NCBI RefSeq assembly: GCF_018919395.1
Contig: NZ_JAHLME010000006.1
Coordinates: forward strand, 1 to 64,000
From: Geomonas azotofigens
GTDB lineage: Bacteria > Desulfobacterota > Desulfuromonadia > Geobacterales > Geobacteraceae
Direction of reading: 5' to 3'
DNA: 64,000 nt
Part shown: positions 25,427-33,860 of the stretch, in pieces
Position numbering within the stretch: the first letter of the stretch is position 1
Layout: each line of letters starts with the position of its first letter
The notes under the pieces: generated by a model
Database searches by the model: none
Told to the model about the DNA's origin: nothing
Seen by the model: only the letters and a program-made list of their open reading frames with translations
Made by a program: the position numbers and the translations under genes

Positions 25427-25534
25427 ATCCTGCCTCTCGCCCGCCATCCGAACTGCCACACGCTCTCATAGCAGTTCCACAAATTCTCTCACCAAGACGG
25501 ACGAATGCAAAGGGGTGACAAGGCCCCCGTGCCC

Positions 25535-25580
25535 AAAACCATTGGCCACGGAGAAAACCTGGGAACTTCTGAGAAACCAC
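25535..25580 (+). repeat. Dispersed repeat D, copy 2
   Basis: AAAACCATTGGCCACGGAGA followed by AAACCTGGGAACTTCTGAGAA. Aligns with copy 1 (3504-3547) and with the reverse complement of copy 3 (26892-26962). It lies in the 260-bp gap between two minus-strand genes. Confidence 0.7.
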
Positions 25581-25633
25581 GCAAACCAGCGGCCCCAATT
25601 CCATATCGGTGCTAATCCGAATGAGACAAAAGC

Positions 25634-25660
25634 GCCCCCGTCCGGGAGACGGACGGGGGC
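25634..25660 (-). terminator. Rho-independent terminator of the FN3-like protein gene
   Basis: Perfect 10-bp stem GCCCCCGTCC/GGACGGGGGC with a 7-nt loop. On the minus strand it is followed by GCTTTTGTC. It lies 26 bp beyond the stop at 25686. Confidence 0.8.
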
Positions 25661-25685
25661 ACGGGAATGTTGTCAAAAGAAGTGT

Positions 25686-26333
25686 TTAGAGCGACCTGAT
25701 GCTCACCGGCAGGGACCAGGGGCCGCGGCCGGTGGAGGAGAGGATGCTGGCACGAATCCAGTACAGTTTGCCGGGTTCTCTACCGGGAATGTGAATCTTG
25801 GAGGCCAGGGGAAAGTCATCCACGTCGAGCCATGTAGGATTGGTGGCCGGATCCTGATCCGTGATCTGAACCCTGTAACTTTTGGCGCCCGGAAACCTGG
25901 TGATCCTGGCTGACAATGTACCGGAATCCTTGCCATGAGTAACGGTGAGCTCGGGCGCCGGAGGAGGACCGGAAGCGGTCTTTTTCACCTGCACCTGCAC
26001 CGGACGAACCTTGAACCCGGCCCTCTTCAGAGCGTCCCGGTCGCCTTCGACGGCCAATTCGACGTACTGGCCGATCCTCGCTATCCGTTTCTTACTCGTC
26101 TGGTGAAACTCGTCCCTCTCCTTCACCATCGCCACATCATGGTTTTGCGCTCGGAGTATCGCGGCATCTAGGAAATCCGCGTCCTCCCCCAGCCCGTCTA
26201 AAGATCGCAACCATGGTGGCCACGGCTTCAGGTTGGGGTGATCATGATTGAGCAGCATCACCTTGACGGTCCTCATCATTTCCGCCGTCTCGCGAGGGGT
26301 AGATCCGAATTCAGGGGCTAGCACTGACTGCAT
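25686..26333 (-). CDS. Hypothetical protein with C-terminal fibronectin type III-like domain
   Basis: 215 residues from the ATG five nt after AGGAGG; ten extra in-frame codons upstream are ignored. The N-terminal 110 residues are helical (ETAEMMRTVKVMLLNHDH, KKRIARIGQYVELAVEGDRDALKRAG). The C-terminal 90 residues look like one FN3 fold (PELTVTHGKDSGTLSAR, AKSYRVQITDQDP, GKLYWIRASILSSTGRGPWS). No signal peptide. Similar helical-plus-FN3 proteins are common in Geobacter relatives; function unknown. It carries its own terminator. Confidence 0.7.
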   Translation of the reverse strand: MQSVLAPEFGSTPRETAEMMRTVKVMLLNHDHPNLKPWPPWLRSLDGLGEDADFLDAAILRAQNHDVAMVKERDEFHQTSKKRIARIGQYVELAVEGDRDALKRAGFKVRPVQVQVKKTASGPPPAPELTVTHGKDSGTLSARITRFPGAKSYRVQITDQDPATNPTWLDVDDFPLASKIHIPGREPGKLYWIRASILSSTGRGPWSLPVSIRSL

Positions 26334-26620
26334 AAATTCCTCCTGGGCCTGATGTGATCTCATCTCCAGGAGGAGACTATCTTAAATATATTTAATTGCA
26401 AGCACCACATTTACCGATCCTTGCGGCAAGCTTGTGCCCCTTGGTAGCCACGTGGTTCACAATTTCTAGGGCGTACAAGAAGGTATGCGCCGCTGGTGGT
26501 GACGATGCCGGCCTTCTTCGACACATTTCGCGCTCCCGTATCGAGCCTGAGAAGTAGTTGGGCAAACTCCTGGCAAACATATGCCGCCACAACTTGCCGA
26601 AATCATACATACTTTACGGA

Positions 26621-26746
26621 GGTTGACGAATCATTTATCAAAGTTGACGGGAAGTTTTTCAAAGTTGACGGGAAGTTTTTCAAAGTTGACGGGAAGTTTT
26701 TCAAGGTTTGGAAAAAGTTCAACAAGGTTTTGGAAAAGTTTGACAA
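26621..26746. repeat. Second 21-bp array, six units
   Basis: Six units of exactly 21 bp; the three at 26642, 26663 and 26684 are identical (AGTTGACGGGAAGTTTTTCA plus A) and the outer ones are diverged but end in CAA in register. The plus strand is open (VDGKFFK heptads) inside a 164-codon frame starting at 26496, but composition and lack of a ribosome site argue against that gene. Same period as the array at 3577-3996 with a different unit sequence. Confidence 0.85.
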
Positions 26747-26891
26747 ACCTCCCCCCTACCTTTTCAAGGTCCGGGACGTGATGGTGCGGGCGGACGGAAT
26801 CCTTCTCGAACTTCGCGCCTTTGTGCCAACTTTCACCGGCGGTTTATGCAGTCCGGCGAAGAACCTGGGCAAAGAGCGGCTACGGGTGTGT

Positions 26892-26962
26892 GAGGTTTTC
26901 GGTTTCCGGTTCCGTTTTTTCCCAGAAGTGCTCGGATCTTCTCTGTGGCTAACGGTTTTCCC
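26892..26962 (-). repeat. Dispersed repeat D, copy 3 (opposite strand)
   Basis: On the minus strand it reads GAAAACCGTTAGCCACAGAG and continues AAGATCCGAGCACTTCTGGG, matching copies 1 and 2. It lies about 150 bp to the right of the second 21-bp array. Confidence 0.65.
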
Positions 26963-27059
26963 AACCGAGGTTGATCGGACTGGTTTATGAACTACAATTA
27001 ATTCAGCAGACAGAACCGGGTCATTTACGGCTGGCCTGACAGCGACGTGGAGGTACCAC

Positions 27060-27431
27060 ATGGATGGCGTGAGCGAGTATAAGCTACTTAGCTTGGAGTT
27101 GAGGACGTTATTGGCGGAGGCAATAAAAAGGTCCCAGATCGCTGAGGCAGGCGACTACGAGCCTCGTCGCCTGTTCGCGCTGACGCAGGTGCTCGGGTGC
27201 CGTGACCTGTTGCAATACCTTATTGACAACGATGAGTCTGCATTTGGTGAGGTTCTGGAGGCAACGCTCGAAGATCAGGAAACGCAATACTGGGAGGCTT
27301 GGAAAGACGATAACCGCGAGAGGATGACTATTGCCCTTGCCCACCGACGCCTGTTGAAGAGGCTGATTAGGCGGCTGACCGATCCCCGGCGCAGACAAAT
27401 GCTGCTTCCACAGTTAAATCCTAACCTGTGA
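27060..27431 (+). CDS. Small helical hypothetical protein
   Basis: 123 residues with GGAGGT six nt before the ATG. Predicted all-helical and highly charged; the C-terminal part (HRRLLKRLIRRLTDPRRRQMLL) is strongly basic and could bind nucleic acid. No known domain recognised. It stands alone between the repeat-rich stretch and a convergent TPR gene. Confidence 0.65.
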   Translation: MDGVSEYKLLSLELRTLLAEAIKRSQIAEAGDYEPRRLFALTQVLGCRDLLQYLIDNDESAFGEVLEATLEDQETQYWEAWKDDNRERMTIALAHRRLLKRLIRRLTDPRRRQMLLPQLNPNL

Positions 27432-27462
27432 CTGCGCGGAAGAAGTCACTGTTGCTGCCGAG

Positions 27463-28422
27463 TCAGCCAAAAACTCTCTCCGTGACCCAGTAAATGCCCA
27501 TCGGTCCTTCAGGCTTGTCCTCACGGATTCTGACATCCGCCACCTCCACGCTCTCAACCCCGGCGACACTCTCGAATTCGTTGATCATCTCGAGCGCCCG
27601 AGATTCCGAATCGGAGACGACATCGTAGGCGACGTAGTACCCCCGCGCCTCCCGGTACCACGGATGTCCTGCAGGCAGTCTCGCAACGATGATGAATTGG
27701 TATCGTTTCGATTCGTCGCTGTAGCAGAACCCCTTCAACCTCCTTATTTCGCCGAGCAGCGGGTTACTGCTACCGTACTCATCAAGGCAGTGCATCAGAA
27801 AGCTTTGTACCTCGTCTTTGCTGCACCCCTGTTGCTGCCGAATACGCGCAAGCGCAGCGACCACAAAGCCGACCCTTTTTTGATACTCGTCATCCCTCTC
27901 GGGGTGCTCCTCCAGGAATCTTTCTGCCAACTCTCCGGCTTCGGCAATTCTGCCCATTCCCTCCAAAGCGAGGATTCGGGTAGACTCGGCGCACCATCGC
28001 ATAGAGGCATCTTCAATACCATCCAAACACGTCAAGGCAGCTTCATAGTCATGACGGTCGAGCCCAAGAAGGGCCATATTGATCCGGACCTCGTCTGTTT
28101 TTACGTGCGGGCAAAGCAATGCCTGATCGTAGGCAGCCGATGCTTCTTCGTGCCTGTTAAGGCGGCTTAGGCAGATTCCCAGGAAAAGCCAGTTGGTCCA
28201 GAGGGTAGGAGTTTTCAGCACGCCGCGTCTCATCGTGTCAACGGCGCTTTTGACATCATTTAACCCGGCGTAGGATTGGCCAGCGAGGTAGCAGGCAAAG
28301 GGATTCTTGGCATATTCGAGCTCTGCCGCGACCTGGAGAGCCTCTGTATACCGGCCAGCTTCTAAATGATCGATACCCTTGTCCAAAAGTTTTTCAATTC
28401 TTTTCTTAGCAAGATCATCCAC
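27463..28422 (-). CDS. Tetratricopeptide-repeat protein
   Basis: About 319 residues from a GTG 7 nt after GGAGG (tandem GTG codons leave the start uncertain by one residue). Residues 1-190 contain at least four TPR-like helix pairs (HLEAGRYTEALQVAAELE, YAGLNDVKSAVDTMRRGV, LSRLNRHEEASAAYDQALL, GMGRIAEAGELAERFLEEHP). The C-terminal 100 residues form a separate mixed domain. No signal peptide, so probably a cytosolic scaffold. Partner unknown. Confidence 0.75.
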   Translation of the reverse strand: MDDLAKKRIEKLLDKGIDHLEAGRYTEALQVAAELEYAKNPFACYLAGQSYAGLNDVKSAVDTMRRGVLKTPTLWTNWLFLGICLSRLNRHEEASAAYDQALLCPHVKTDEVRINMALLGLDRHDYEAALTCLDGIEDASMRWCAESTRILALEGMGRIAEAGELAERFLEEHPERDDEYQKRVGFVVAALARIRQQQGCSKDEVQSFLMHCLDEYGSSNPLLGEIRRLKGFCYSDESKRYQFIIVARLPAGHPWYREARGYYVAYDVVSDSESRALEMINEFESVAGVESVEVADVRIREDKPEGPMGIYWVTERVFG

Positions 28423-28865
28423 CACAGCACCTCCCGTATGACTGCCGTACCACACCTCGCCCGGTTAAAATAATTTGAATAATTTAATCTCGTTGGCGAC
28501 GATGTCAAGTTCGTGCAGGAACGCAGTGCTCCAACTCGCAGCTGAGCCGTCTTGAGAAATATAGCCACAGGAGGGAACGGCCGTCGGGACAGTGGGACCA
28601 AGGGTTGATACTGGATGGGGGAGAGCTCGCGGTCGCACGGCTCATCGGCCCGATAATGGTTCCGGGGACAACGTGATACCCTCACCCGCCGAGACATGAT
28701 GCCCAGAGAATTTACCTACACATAGTCTCAGAGTGTAACCGGCGACCGGCTACTGAAGGCGTCTGACGGCGTACTGGTAATAAAAGCACATCTGCTGTCT
28801 TATCGTGGTATAGTACAAAGGATAGAATTTTTACGTAATGCAACTTTACAACAAGGAGTAACATC

Positions 28866-28991
28866 ATGAGTAAAGGCCAAGACAGCAAGAAATCATCCAA
28901 AAAGGAACCGGCAAAAACACAAAAAGAAAAGAAGGCCGACAAACGGCTCAAAAAAGAGGAAAAAACTACTGGCGTAAAGCTCACGATCTAA
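28866..28991 (+). CDS. Small Lys-rich protein (41 aa)
   Basis: ATG preceded by AAGGAG at 8 nt. MSKGQDSKKSSKKEPAKTQK and the rest are extremely Lys/Glu-rich and surely disordered. Similar 40-50-residue Lys-rich proteins beginning MSKGQD occur, from memory, in Geobacter relatives, which supports it as real. An AT-rich promoter-like region precedes it. Function unknown; nucleic-acid or general stress role would be a guess. Confidence 0.6.
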   Translation: MSKGQDSKKSSKKEPAKTQKEKKADKRLKKEEKTTGVKLTI

Positions 28992-29150
28992 AAAGAGTCC
29001 GTCTGTTACCGAAGACAGCGACAGCCGGCGCTTTACTGTTACTTGACAGCCGCCGCGCTGCGGCTCTTCTTCCCTCCGAATTCCCACGCAACGTCTCTCC
29101 TCAAGCCTGCTCTTCACGCAACAAAATCGTTCGCAACAAATGGAGACATC

Positions 29151-29276
29151 ATGATCCTCGCAATAGTGGTTACCTGTGTATTTTGCGCCGCCGCCTTCGC
29201 CCTGCTGAACAAGGGGCCGATGGACCGCCAATCCGCCCACAGCACGGTCTATTGGGCGCGCTACGAAGGTAAATAG
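29151..29276 (+). CDS. Small single-pass membrane protein (41 aa)
   Basis: ATG with TGGAGAC upstream. MILAIVVTCVFCAAAFALLN is a membrane helix, followed by a short polar tail KGPMDRQSAHSTVYWARYEG. Too short for a family call. The ribosome site and the helix-plus-tail layout make it more likely real than chance. Confidence 0.5.
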   Translation: MILAIVVTCVFCAAAFALLNKGPMDRQSAHSTVYWARYEGK

Positions 29277-29723
29277 GCAAAATACTGAAATCGCGTCCTT
29301 ACGGCGGCTTGCCGCAAGAGCAAGCCGCTTGTTGAGACATCCAAGTTTCCGGTAGCTTCCCTTGCCTCCTCCGATCCATCTCCCCAGAAACAGTCCGCAC
29401 GGTTCCTTTCAGAACCCTTCCGTTCGATGAAGTTATCTCGATGGTTTGAAGTTCAGAAAACGCAGCCCTGGTCCGGGTGGAACTGGATGGCCGGCCCATG
29501 GCCGACGGCGTGGTCCCCCTGGAGCGGGCCCTGGTGGAGCACAGGGTCGTGGTCCGGATGGGAGGACCGATACTGCCAGCCGTTCACGTTTGACTTGCCT
29601 CATAAGAACAATTATAGTGCGGCCTGTTCGGCAAACGGTATCCTGTCGAGGAGCCGGGCCAGACCGCCCTACTCCTGCAGGCGCCCATCCCCCTCTGACC
29701 CAATCGGTATCAAGGAGTTCCCG
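29277..29723. other. Intergenic, no convincing gene
   Basis: About 450 bp. A Trp-rich plus-strand frame from 29427 continues in register into the next gene but shows biased, low-complexity sequence (PWPTAWSPWSGPWW) and no ribosome site, so it was left out. Confidence 0.5.
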
Positions 29724-30086
29724 ATGCGTTACATCAATATCGACAAGATACTCGCCGCCCAGCTCACCACGCCGGCTGAAAATCCGCTCGTCGGAGACGA
29801 AACCCGCATGATCGACGTCTGGTTTGACGGTGCCGCGGTGCGCAAACAGCTGTTCAAGAAGGTGCACAAGACGGAGCAGGAAGCGATGGCGCAGGAACTC
29901 GAGAACAAGGGGTTCATCCGCTCCGGTAATCTCCTCATCAACCCGCGCGCAATCCTCTTCGCCGAGATGGAGCACGAGATCGTTGGCGGTCTGGTCACCA
30001 TCGGCTACCAGGACAACGGCAAACCGGTGGAGCTAAAGGTGGACACCACGGCCTTCAAGGATTTGTGCGAGCGGCTGGCGAAATAG
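29724..30086 (+). CDS. Conserved hypothetical protein
   Basis: 120 residues; AAGGAG lies 7 nt before the ATG. Compact alpha/beta protein with no signal peptide (RYINIDKILAAQLTTPAENP, then FDGAAVRKQLFKKVHKTEQE). No family recognised. The gene is followed after 49 bp by a DHFR-like gene on the same strand; a shared transcript is possible. Confidence 0.65.
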   Translation: MRYINIDKILAAQLTTPAENPLVGDETRMIDVWFDGAAVRKQLFKKVHKTEQEAMAQELENKGFIRSGNLLINPRAILFAEMEHEIVGGLVTIGYQDNGKPVELKVDTTAFKDLCERLAK

Positions 30087-30135
30087 GAAAAGTGAGTTGG
30101 TCCGGAGCAGCACCAACGTTGAGGAACGTACCCAG

Positions 30136-30696
30136 ATGACGACCCAGTACTACGCAGCGGCTAGTCTCGACGGATTCATTGCCACCGAAGATGATTCGTT
30201 GGATTGGCTGTTTCAGTTAGGCAGTGTCGACGACACCAGCTATCCCGCATTTATCGCGGAGGTTGGCGCACTGGCGATGGGTTCGACAACCTACGAGTGG
30301 ATGCTGCGTCATGCCGACGAGGTGGCCCTGGAGACAGGAACGGCGTGGCCGTACACCCAGCCAGTGTGGATATTTTCCAGCCGGGAGCTTCCAACCATTG
30401 ACGGTGCGAATATCCACTTCGTGCGTGGTGACGTCCGGTCTGTTCATGCCGAAATGATGAAAGCGGCAGGATCCAGGAACATCTGGATTGTGGGCGGAGG
30501 CGATCTGGCCGGCCAGTTCTACGACGCCGGACTACTAGACGAGATCATCGTTCAAGTCGGCTCGGTCACCCTCGGCAAGGGGAAGCCGTTCTTTCCGCGT
30601 CGCCTGGTCACCCCACCGTTGACCTTGGTTTCCGTGCAGCAGTTCGGCCCAGGATTTGCCGAGTTGCGGTACCAGGTACCGAAGCTTGCCCAATGA
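30136..30696 (+). CDS. Dihydrofolate reductase-family (RibD C-terminal-like) protein
   Basis: 186 residues from an ATG 10 nt after GAGG. Contains ASLDGFIATEDDSLDWL, ALAMGSTTYEWML, IWIVGGGDLAGQFYDAGLLD and GKGKPFFP, the typical order of DHFR/RibD_C fold reductases of the YyaP/YwjB type. The GG-G of the NADPH pocket is intact. These proteins rarely act as true folate reductases; the substrate is unknown. Ends with a terminator about 120 bp on. Confidence 0.8.
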   Translation: MTTQYYAAASLDGFIATEDDSLDWLFQLGSVDDTSYPAFIAEVGALAMGSTTYEWMLRHADEVALETGTAWPYTQPVWIFSSRELPTIDGANIHFVRGDVRSVHAEMMKAAGSRNIWIVGGGDLAGQFYDAGLLDEIIVQVGSVTLGKGKPFFPRRLVTPPLTLVSVQQFGPGFAELRYQVPKLAQ

Positions 30697-30818
30697 GGCG
30701 CTGCACCGGCACGGGTTCATCGGCATCGAGAAAGAGGTCGTTGACCTTATTTCCATATGGATCAAAAGCCAGTCCCCCTCCAAGTAGCGCCTCCTGGATT
30801 TCTCTACAACCAATCACT

Positions 30819-30851
30819 GCCCGCCAAGTACCACCGGCGGGCTTTTTTTTT
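30819..30851 (+). terminator. Rho-independent terminator
   Basis: Stem GCCCGCC/GGCGGGC (30819-30825 with 30836-30842) followed by nine T. It is the first strong stop after the DHFR-like gene. Confidence 0.85.
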
Positions 30852-31152
30852 GTCAGCAACAAGGGCAGACTGGGGAAGGTTGCAATCTCTGTTTGCCGGA
30901 GCCACAAGCCTTGCAAGAGGACACGAGGGGGAAGAACCAGATGCGGATGACTTCCTGATCATTGAGAAGAAGGACTATTGGGTATCGCATTTTGTTCACA
31001 TCTGTTACTGTCGTTTCATCAAGGAGCTTTGAGCACCGCAGCTCCCCACACTGACCTTCTCGAAAAGATACCTACCATTTAACATTTCCCCAGAAATTTA
31101 AATCATGGATTCCATCCGGATATCAGCCACCACGCGATGCAGAGGGGAACTG

Positions 31153-32379
31153 ATGTCCACCATGGATGTACGAAACAGCCAGATCGCAGGCAACCGCCTG
31201 GAATACGGCCGCCACTATGATTTTCTGCAGTTTGTGACGCTCGCACAGGCAACGGCAGCCAGCGACGAGAGAGACGAGCTGCTCGCCTGGCTACGGACGC
31301 ATGCCGACTTCGGCTGCGGCGACACCAAGGTCGATTGCGGGAGGCTTTCGCCAGGCTGCCGGACCTGCGCTACCGGCGGGTGGTCCTGCCTCTTCATCAA
31401 CGGCCGCTGCAACGCCTCCTGCTTTTATTGCCCGACGTCGCAGGACGATACCGGCGACCCGCTGACCAACGGTATCCCCTTTGCCTCTCCCGAGGACTAC
31501 GCCGAGTACGTGGCACGGTTCGGTTTCACCGGGGCCAGCATCAGCGGAGGGGAGCCGTTACTCACCCTGGACCGCACACTCGCCTACCTGGATGCCGTCA
31601 GGCGACGCTGCGGCGACTCGGTCCATCTCTGGTTGTATACCAACGGCACGCTCCTTACCAAGGAGATCGCGACGGAGCTCCGTAGCGCGGGGCTCGGCGA
31701 GATCCGCTTCGACATCGGGGCGACCGGCTACCACCTCGCCAAGCTTCAGCTGGCGGTGGGGGTCATACCTACGGTGACCGTGGAGATCCCGGCCGTTCCG
31801 GAAGAGGAAGGGGTGTTGCGGGGAAAGCTGACGGAAATGGCTGCCGTGGGGGTTCAGCATCTGAACCTGCACCAGATGAGACTGACGCCGCATAATTCCC
31901 GGCACCTGGCAAGCCGTCCCTACACCTTCGTGCATGGAGAGAGTGTGACGGTGCTGGAATCGGAATTGACCGCACTCAGGCTGGTGCGCTTTGCGCTCGA
32001 AAAGGGTATCGGCCTGCCGGTCAACTACTGCTCCTTCCCCTACAAGCGTCGCTTCCAGCATGCGGCTGCCCGCCGTCGCGGCATCCCGTTTGTCCGGGGG
32101 AGTGGCGAAGAGGTGACGCAGGCAGGGTACATGCGTGCCGTCGGCGGGGGGAACGTGCAGTATTTCGAGGCCGTCACCCTCCCCCGCGGGATCTACCAAC
32201 ACCCTGTGGTGGAGATCGCCCTCCCTTCGGGTGGCCGTATAGCCGTGGAGAAGCGCCCTGTTTCCCAACTCATGCCCGCCGCCGCTTCCACTTTTGCATC
32301 CCTCTCCGAAGAGACCGTTTTTCCTGCCGAGTTACAGAGGTTCGAACGGATCGCCATGGGCCTTGCCGATTACTTTTGA
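31153..32379 (+). CDS. Radical SAM protein with extra N-terminal cysteines
   Basis: 408 residues from the ATG after GAGGGG; an upstream ATG at 31105 lacks a site. The radical SAM cluster is NGRCNASCFYCP (CX3CX2C, Cys86/90/93), followed by SISGGEPLLT (SAM-binding GGE) and LYTNGTLLT. Before it lies an unusual Cys-rich segment, CGDTKVDCGRLSPGCRTC (Cys55, 62, 69, 72) plus Cys79, which could ligate a second cluster. The C-terminal 110 residues hold another Cys (NYCSFPYKRRFQ). MoaA/PFL-activase-like core; substrate unknown and no partner gene adjacent. Confidence 0.8.
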   Translation: MSTMDVRNSQIAGNRLEYGRHYDFLQFVTLAQATAASDERDELLAWLRTHADFGCGDTKVDCGRLSPGCRTCATGGWSCLFINGRCNASCFYCPTSQDDTGDPLTNGIPFASPEDYAEYVARFGFTGASISGGEPLLTLDRTLAYLDAVRRRCGDSVHLWLYTNGTLLTKEIATELRSAGLGEIRFDIGATGYHLAKLQLAVGVIPTVTVEIPAVPEEEGVLRGKLTEMAAVGVQHLNLHQMRLTPHNSRHLASRPYTFVHGESVTVLESELTALRLVRFALEKGIGLPVNYCSFPYKRRFQHAAARRRGIPFVRGSGEEVTQAGYMRAVGGGNVQYFEAVTLPRGIYQHPVVEIALPSGGRIAVEKRPVSQLMPAAASTFASLSEETVFPAELQRFERIAMGLADYF

Positions 32380-32500
32380 GGTTATTCGGGGTTAAAGGCT
32401 AAAGGGGACAGGCTACTTTTTCGATTTCTCAGGCAGTAGATTCCACAAGCGGAAACCAAGCAGGCGTTGTCGGCCTGCACCGGCAGGCTTGTCGAGGTAT

Positions 32501-32526
32501 AGGGGACAGGGACTATGACGTCCCCT
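32501..32526. repeat. GGGGAC/GTCCCC hairpin element
   Basis: AGGGGAC (32501-32507) pairs with GTCCCCT (32520-32526). A related AAAGGGGACAGGCTACTTTT lies at about 32401-32420. The right arm supplies the last codons of the adjacent minus-strand gene. Related to 35335-35379 and to the tails of the repeat at 128-294. Confidence 0.55.
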
Positions 32527-33616
32527 CTGCGGAAGTTACGGCTTGGGCCGACCGATGTGCCTTGAGCCACTGCGAGAAACGCTCGCTGTTTCTCCGCGAC
32601 AGGATCCGCTCGAATTTTTCCTGGTCGTAGAGATAGAGACAGTACCGGATCAGAGAGTAGGCACTGAAGGTCCGGTTCGGGTTTTCAGCGATCACGTGGT
32701 CGCTGTACTGCCGGACGACTTTCAGATTCTCGTTGAGGCACCGGTGCAGGTCCGCCTTCTGGAAGGTGCTGTCCTGCTCCAGGATATCCTGGACAAAATC
32801 ATCCACCTTCTGATCCTCGAACGAAAAATCCCTGAAAAAGTGCCCTGCGATGGGGAGAAAGTTGAAGGCGTTCACGGTTTTCGAGCCGGGCGACACCGCC
32901 TGTCCAGGCAGTTCCGGCACACCGTCTGCCGGCTCGCTGATCTGCGTATCCGTCGCCTGCTGCATCAGGTCCGAGGTCGCGTTGCGGATTTCCTTGAATT
33001 CGCGGTCTGCCAGTTCGAACAGGGCGGAGAGGACGTTGATCCTGCGCTTCAGGTCGACCGGGATCGATTTCTTGTACTTGATCTTGTGGTCCAGCCTGCT
33101 CCAGGCGTCTTGAATCAGTGACCGGATCTGCACCTCGAAGCTGATTTCCATCGGCGGAAGATTCTTGGTGAGGCAGGGGGCCTGCGGGTCCAGGGCCAGG
33201 TCCATGTGCAGCCCTTTGTAACCGAAGGAATCCTCCGTGCTCTCCACGGCGGAGGTCTTGTCCGTGACGTTCAGTATCCTGTAGTGCCGTTGCAGCAGCG
33301 CCGAAACCGCCGGGACTTCATCCTCGTAGAGGCAGACGACCCGGATGCCGACGAGGTCTGATATGAAGTCCTTGATCTCGTAGGGCTGCTCGTCGGCCTC
33401 GAGCTTGCTCTGGTACTTGCGCTGGAACTTCTTGATGCATTCCTCTTTGTCCTTGACGCGCCCTTCTATCTTGGTGACCTCGCCAACATCGCTTTGCCTG
33501 ATCAGCGTCCTGATCATCCCGAGGTATGCGTCCTTGGCCGCGATGAATTGCTTGTGGTTGCTTTCGTAGTACTTGTTGAAGATTGCTTTTTCTTGTTCGA
33601 AATCAAGTGATGCCAT
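32513..33616 (-). CDS. RelA/SpoT-domain (p)ppGpp synthetase-like protein
   Basis: 367 residues. A RelA/SpoT nucleotidyltransferase domain spans about 40-215: GRVKDKEECIKKFQRK (pyrophosphate-donor side), DLVGIRVVCLYEDE (catalytic Asp), YKGLHMDL and EVQIRSLIQDAWSRLDH (acceptor/Mg Glu). No HD hydrolase, TGS or ACT domain, so it is a small alarmone synthetase type, but extended by a 130-residue helical C-terminus of unknown role. It should make (p)ppGpp or pGpp in the cytoplasm. Single gene; its C-terminus runs into a repeat hairpin, so the last residues may be recent. Confidence 0.8.
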   Translation of the reverse strand: MASLDFEQEKAIFNKYYESNHKQFIAAKDAYLGMIRTLIRQSDVGEVTKIEGRVKDKEECIKKFQRKYQSKLEADEQPYEIKDFISDLVGIRVVCLYEDEVPAVSALLQRHYRILNVTDKTSAVESTEDSFGYKGLHMDLALDPQAPCLTKNLPPMEISFEVQIRSLIQDAWSRLDHKIKYKKSIPVDLKRRINVLSALFELADREFKEIRNATSDLMQQATDTQISEPADGVPELPGQAVSPGSKTVNAFNFLPIAGHFFRDFSFEDQKVDDFVQDILEQDSTFQKADLHRCLNENLKVVRQYSDHVIAENPNRTFSAYSLIRYCLYLYDQEKFERILSRRNSERFSQWLKAHRSAQAVTSAEGTS

Positions 33617-33860
33617 GCACGTTTCCTTATAAGACGCGGTTGTTACGCTCCCATTGGTAGCCCAGAGCAGCGCAACTTTATCCTGTTATGGGACGAAATG
33701 CGAGAGGTAATAACACGGGGGGGAGGGCGGGATTGGGTGCATCGACCACGGGCGGCATAGGATCGACCGGCAGGAAGCGCGAGAAGGGACGGATTGAGCA
33801 ATTTCGGTCAGGAATCTCTCTCGAAAATCGGGTAGGATGATCCGCGAATCGAGAGGGGCG

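Noticed and set aside
26496-26990. 164-codon ORF spanning the second 21-bp array and repeat D
   Set aside because: Tandem GTG start without a ribosome site; the frame is carried through repeats, and its C-terminal part is the reverse complement of a dispersed non-coding repeat.
29427-29723. Trp-rich N-terminal extension of the gene at 29724
   Set aside because: Low-complexity PW-rich sequence without a start signal, whereas 29724 has a good AAGGAG site.
30608-30840. Minus-strand frame overlapping the end of the DHFR-like gene (IQEALLGGGLAFDPYGNKVN)
   Set aside because: Looks protein-like, but runs into the terminator hairpin at one end and the DHFR-like gene at the other; no family recognised and no ribosome site. 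It could be a gene relic.
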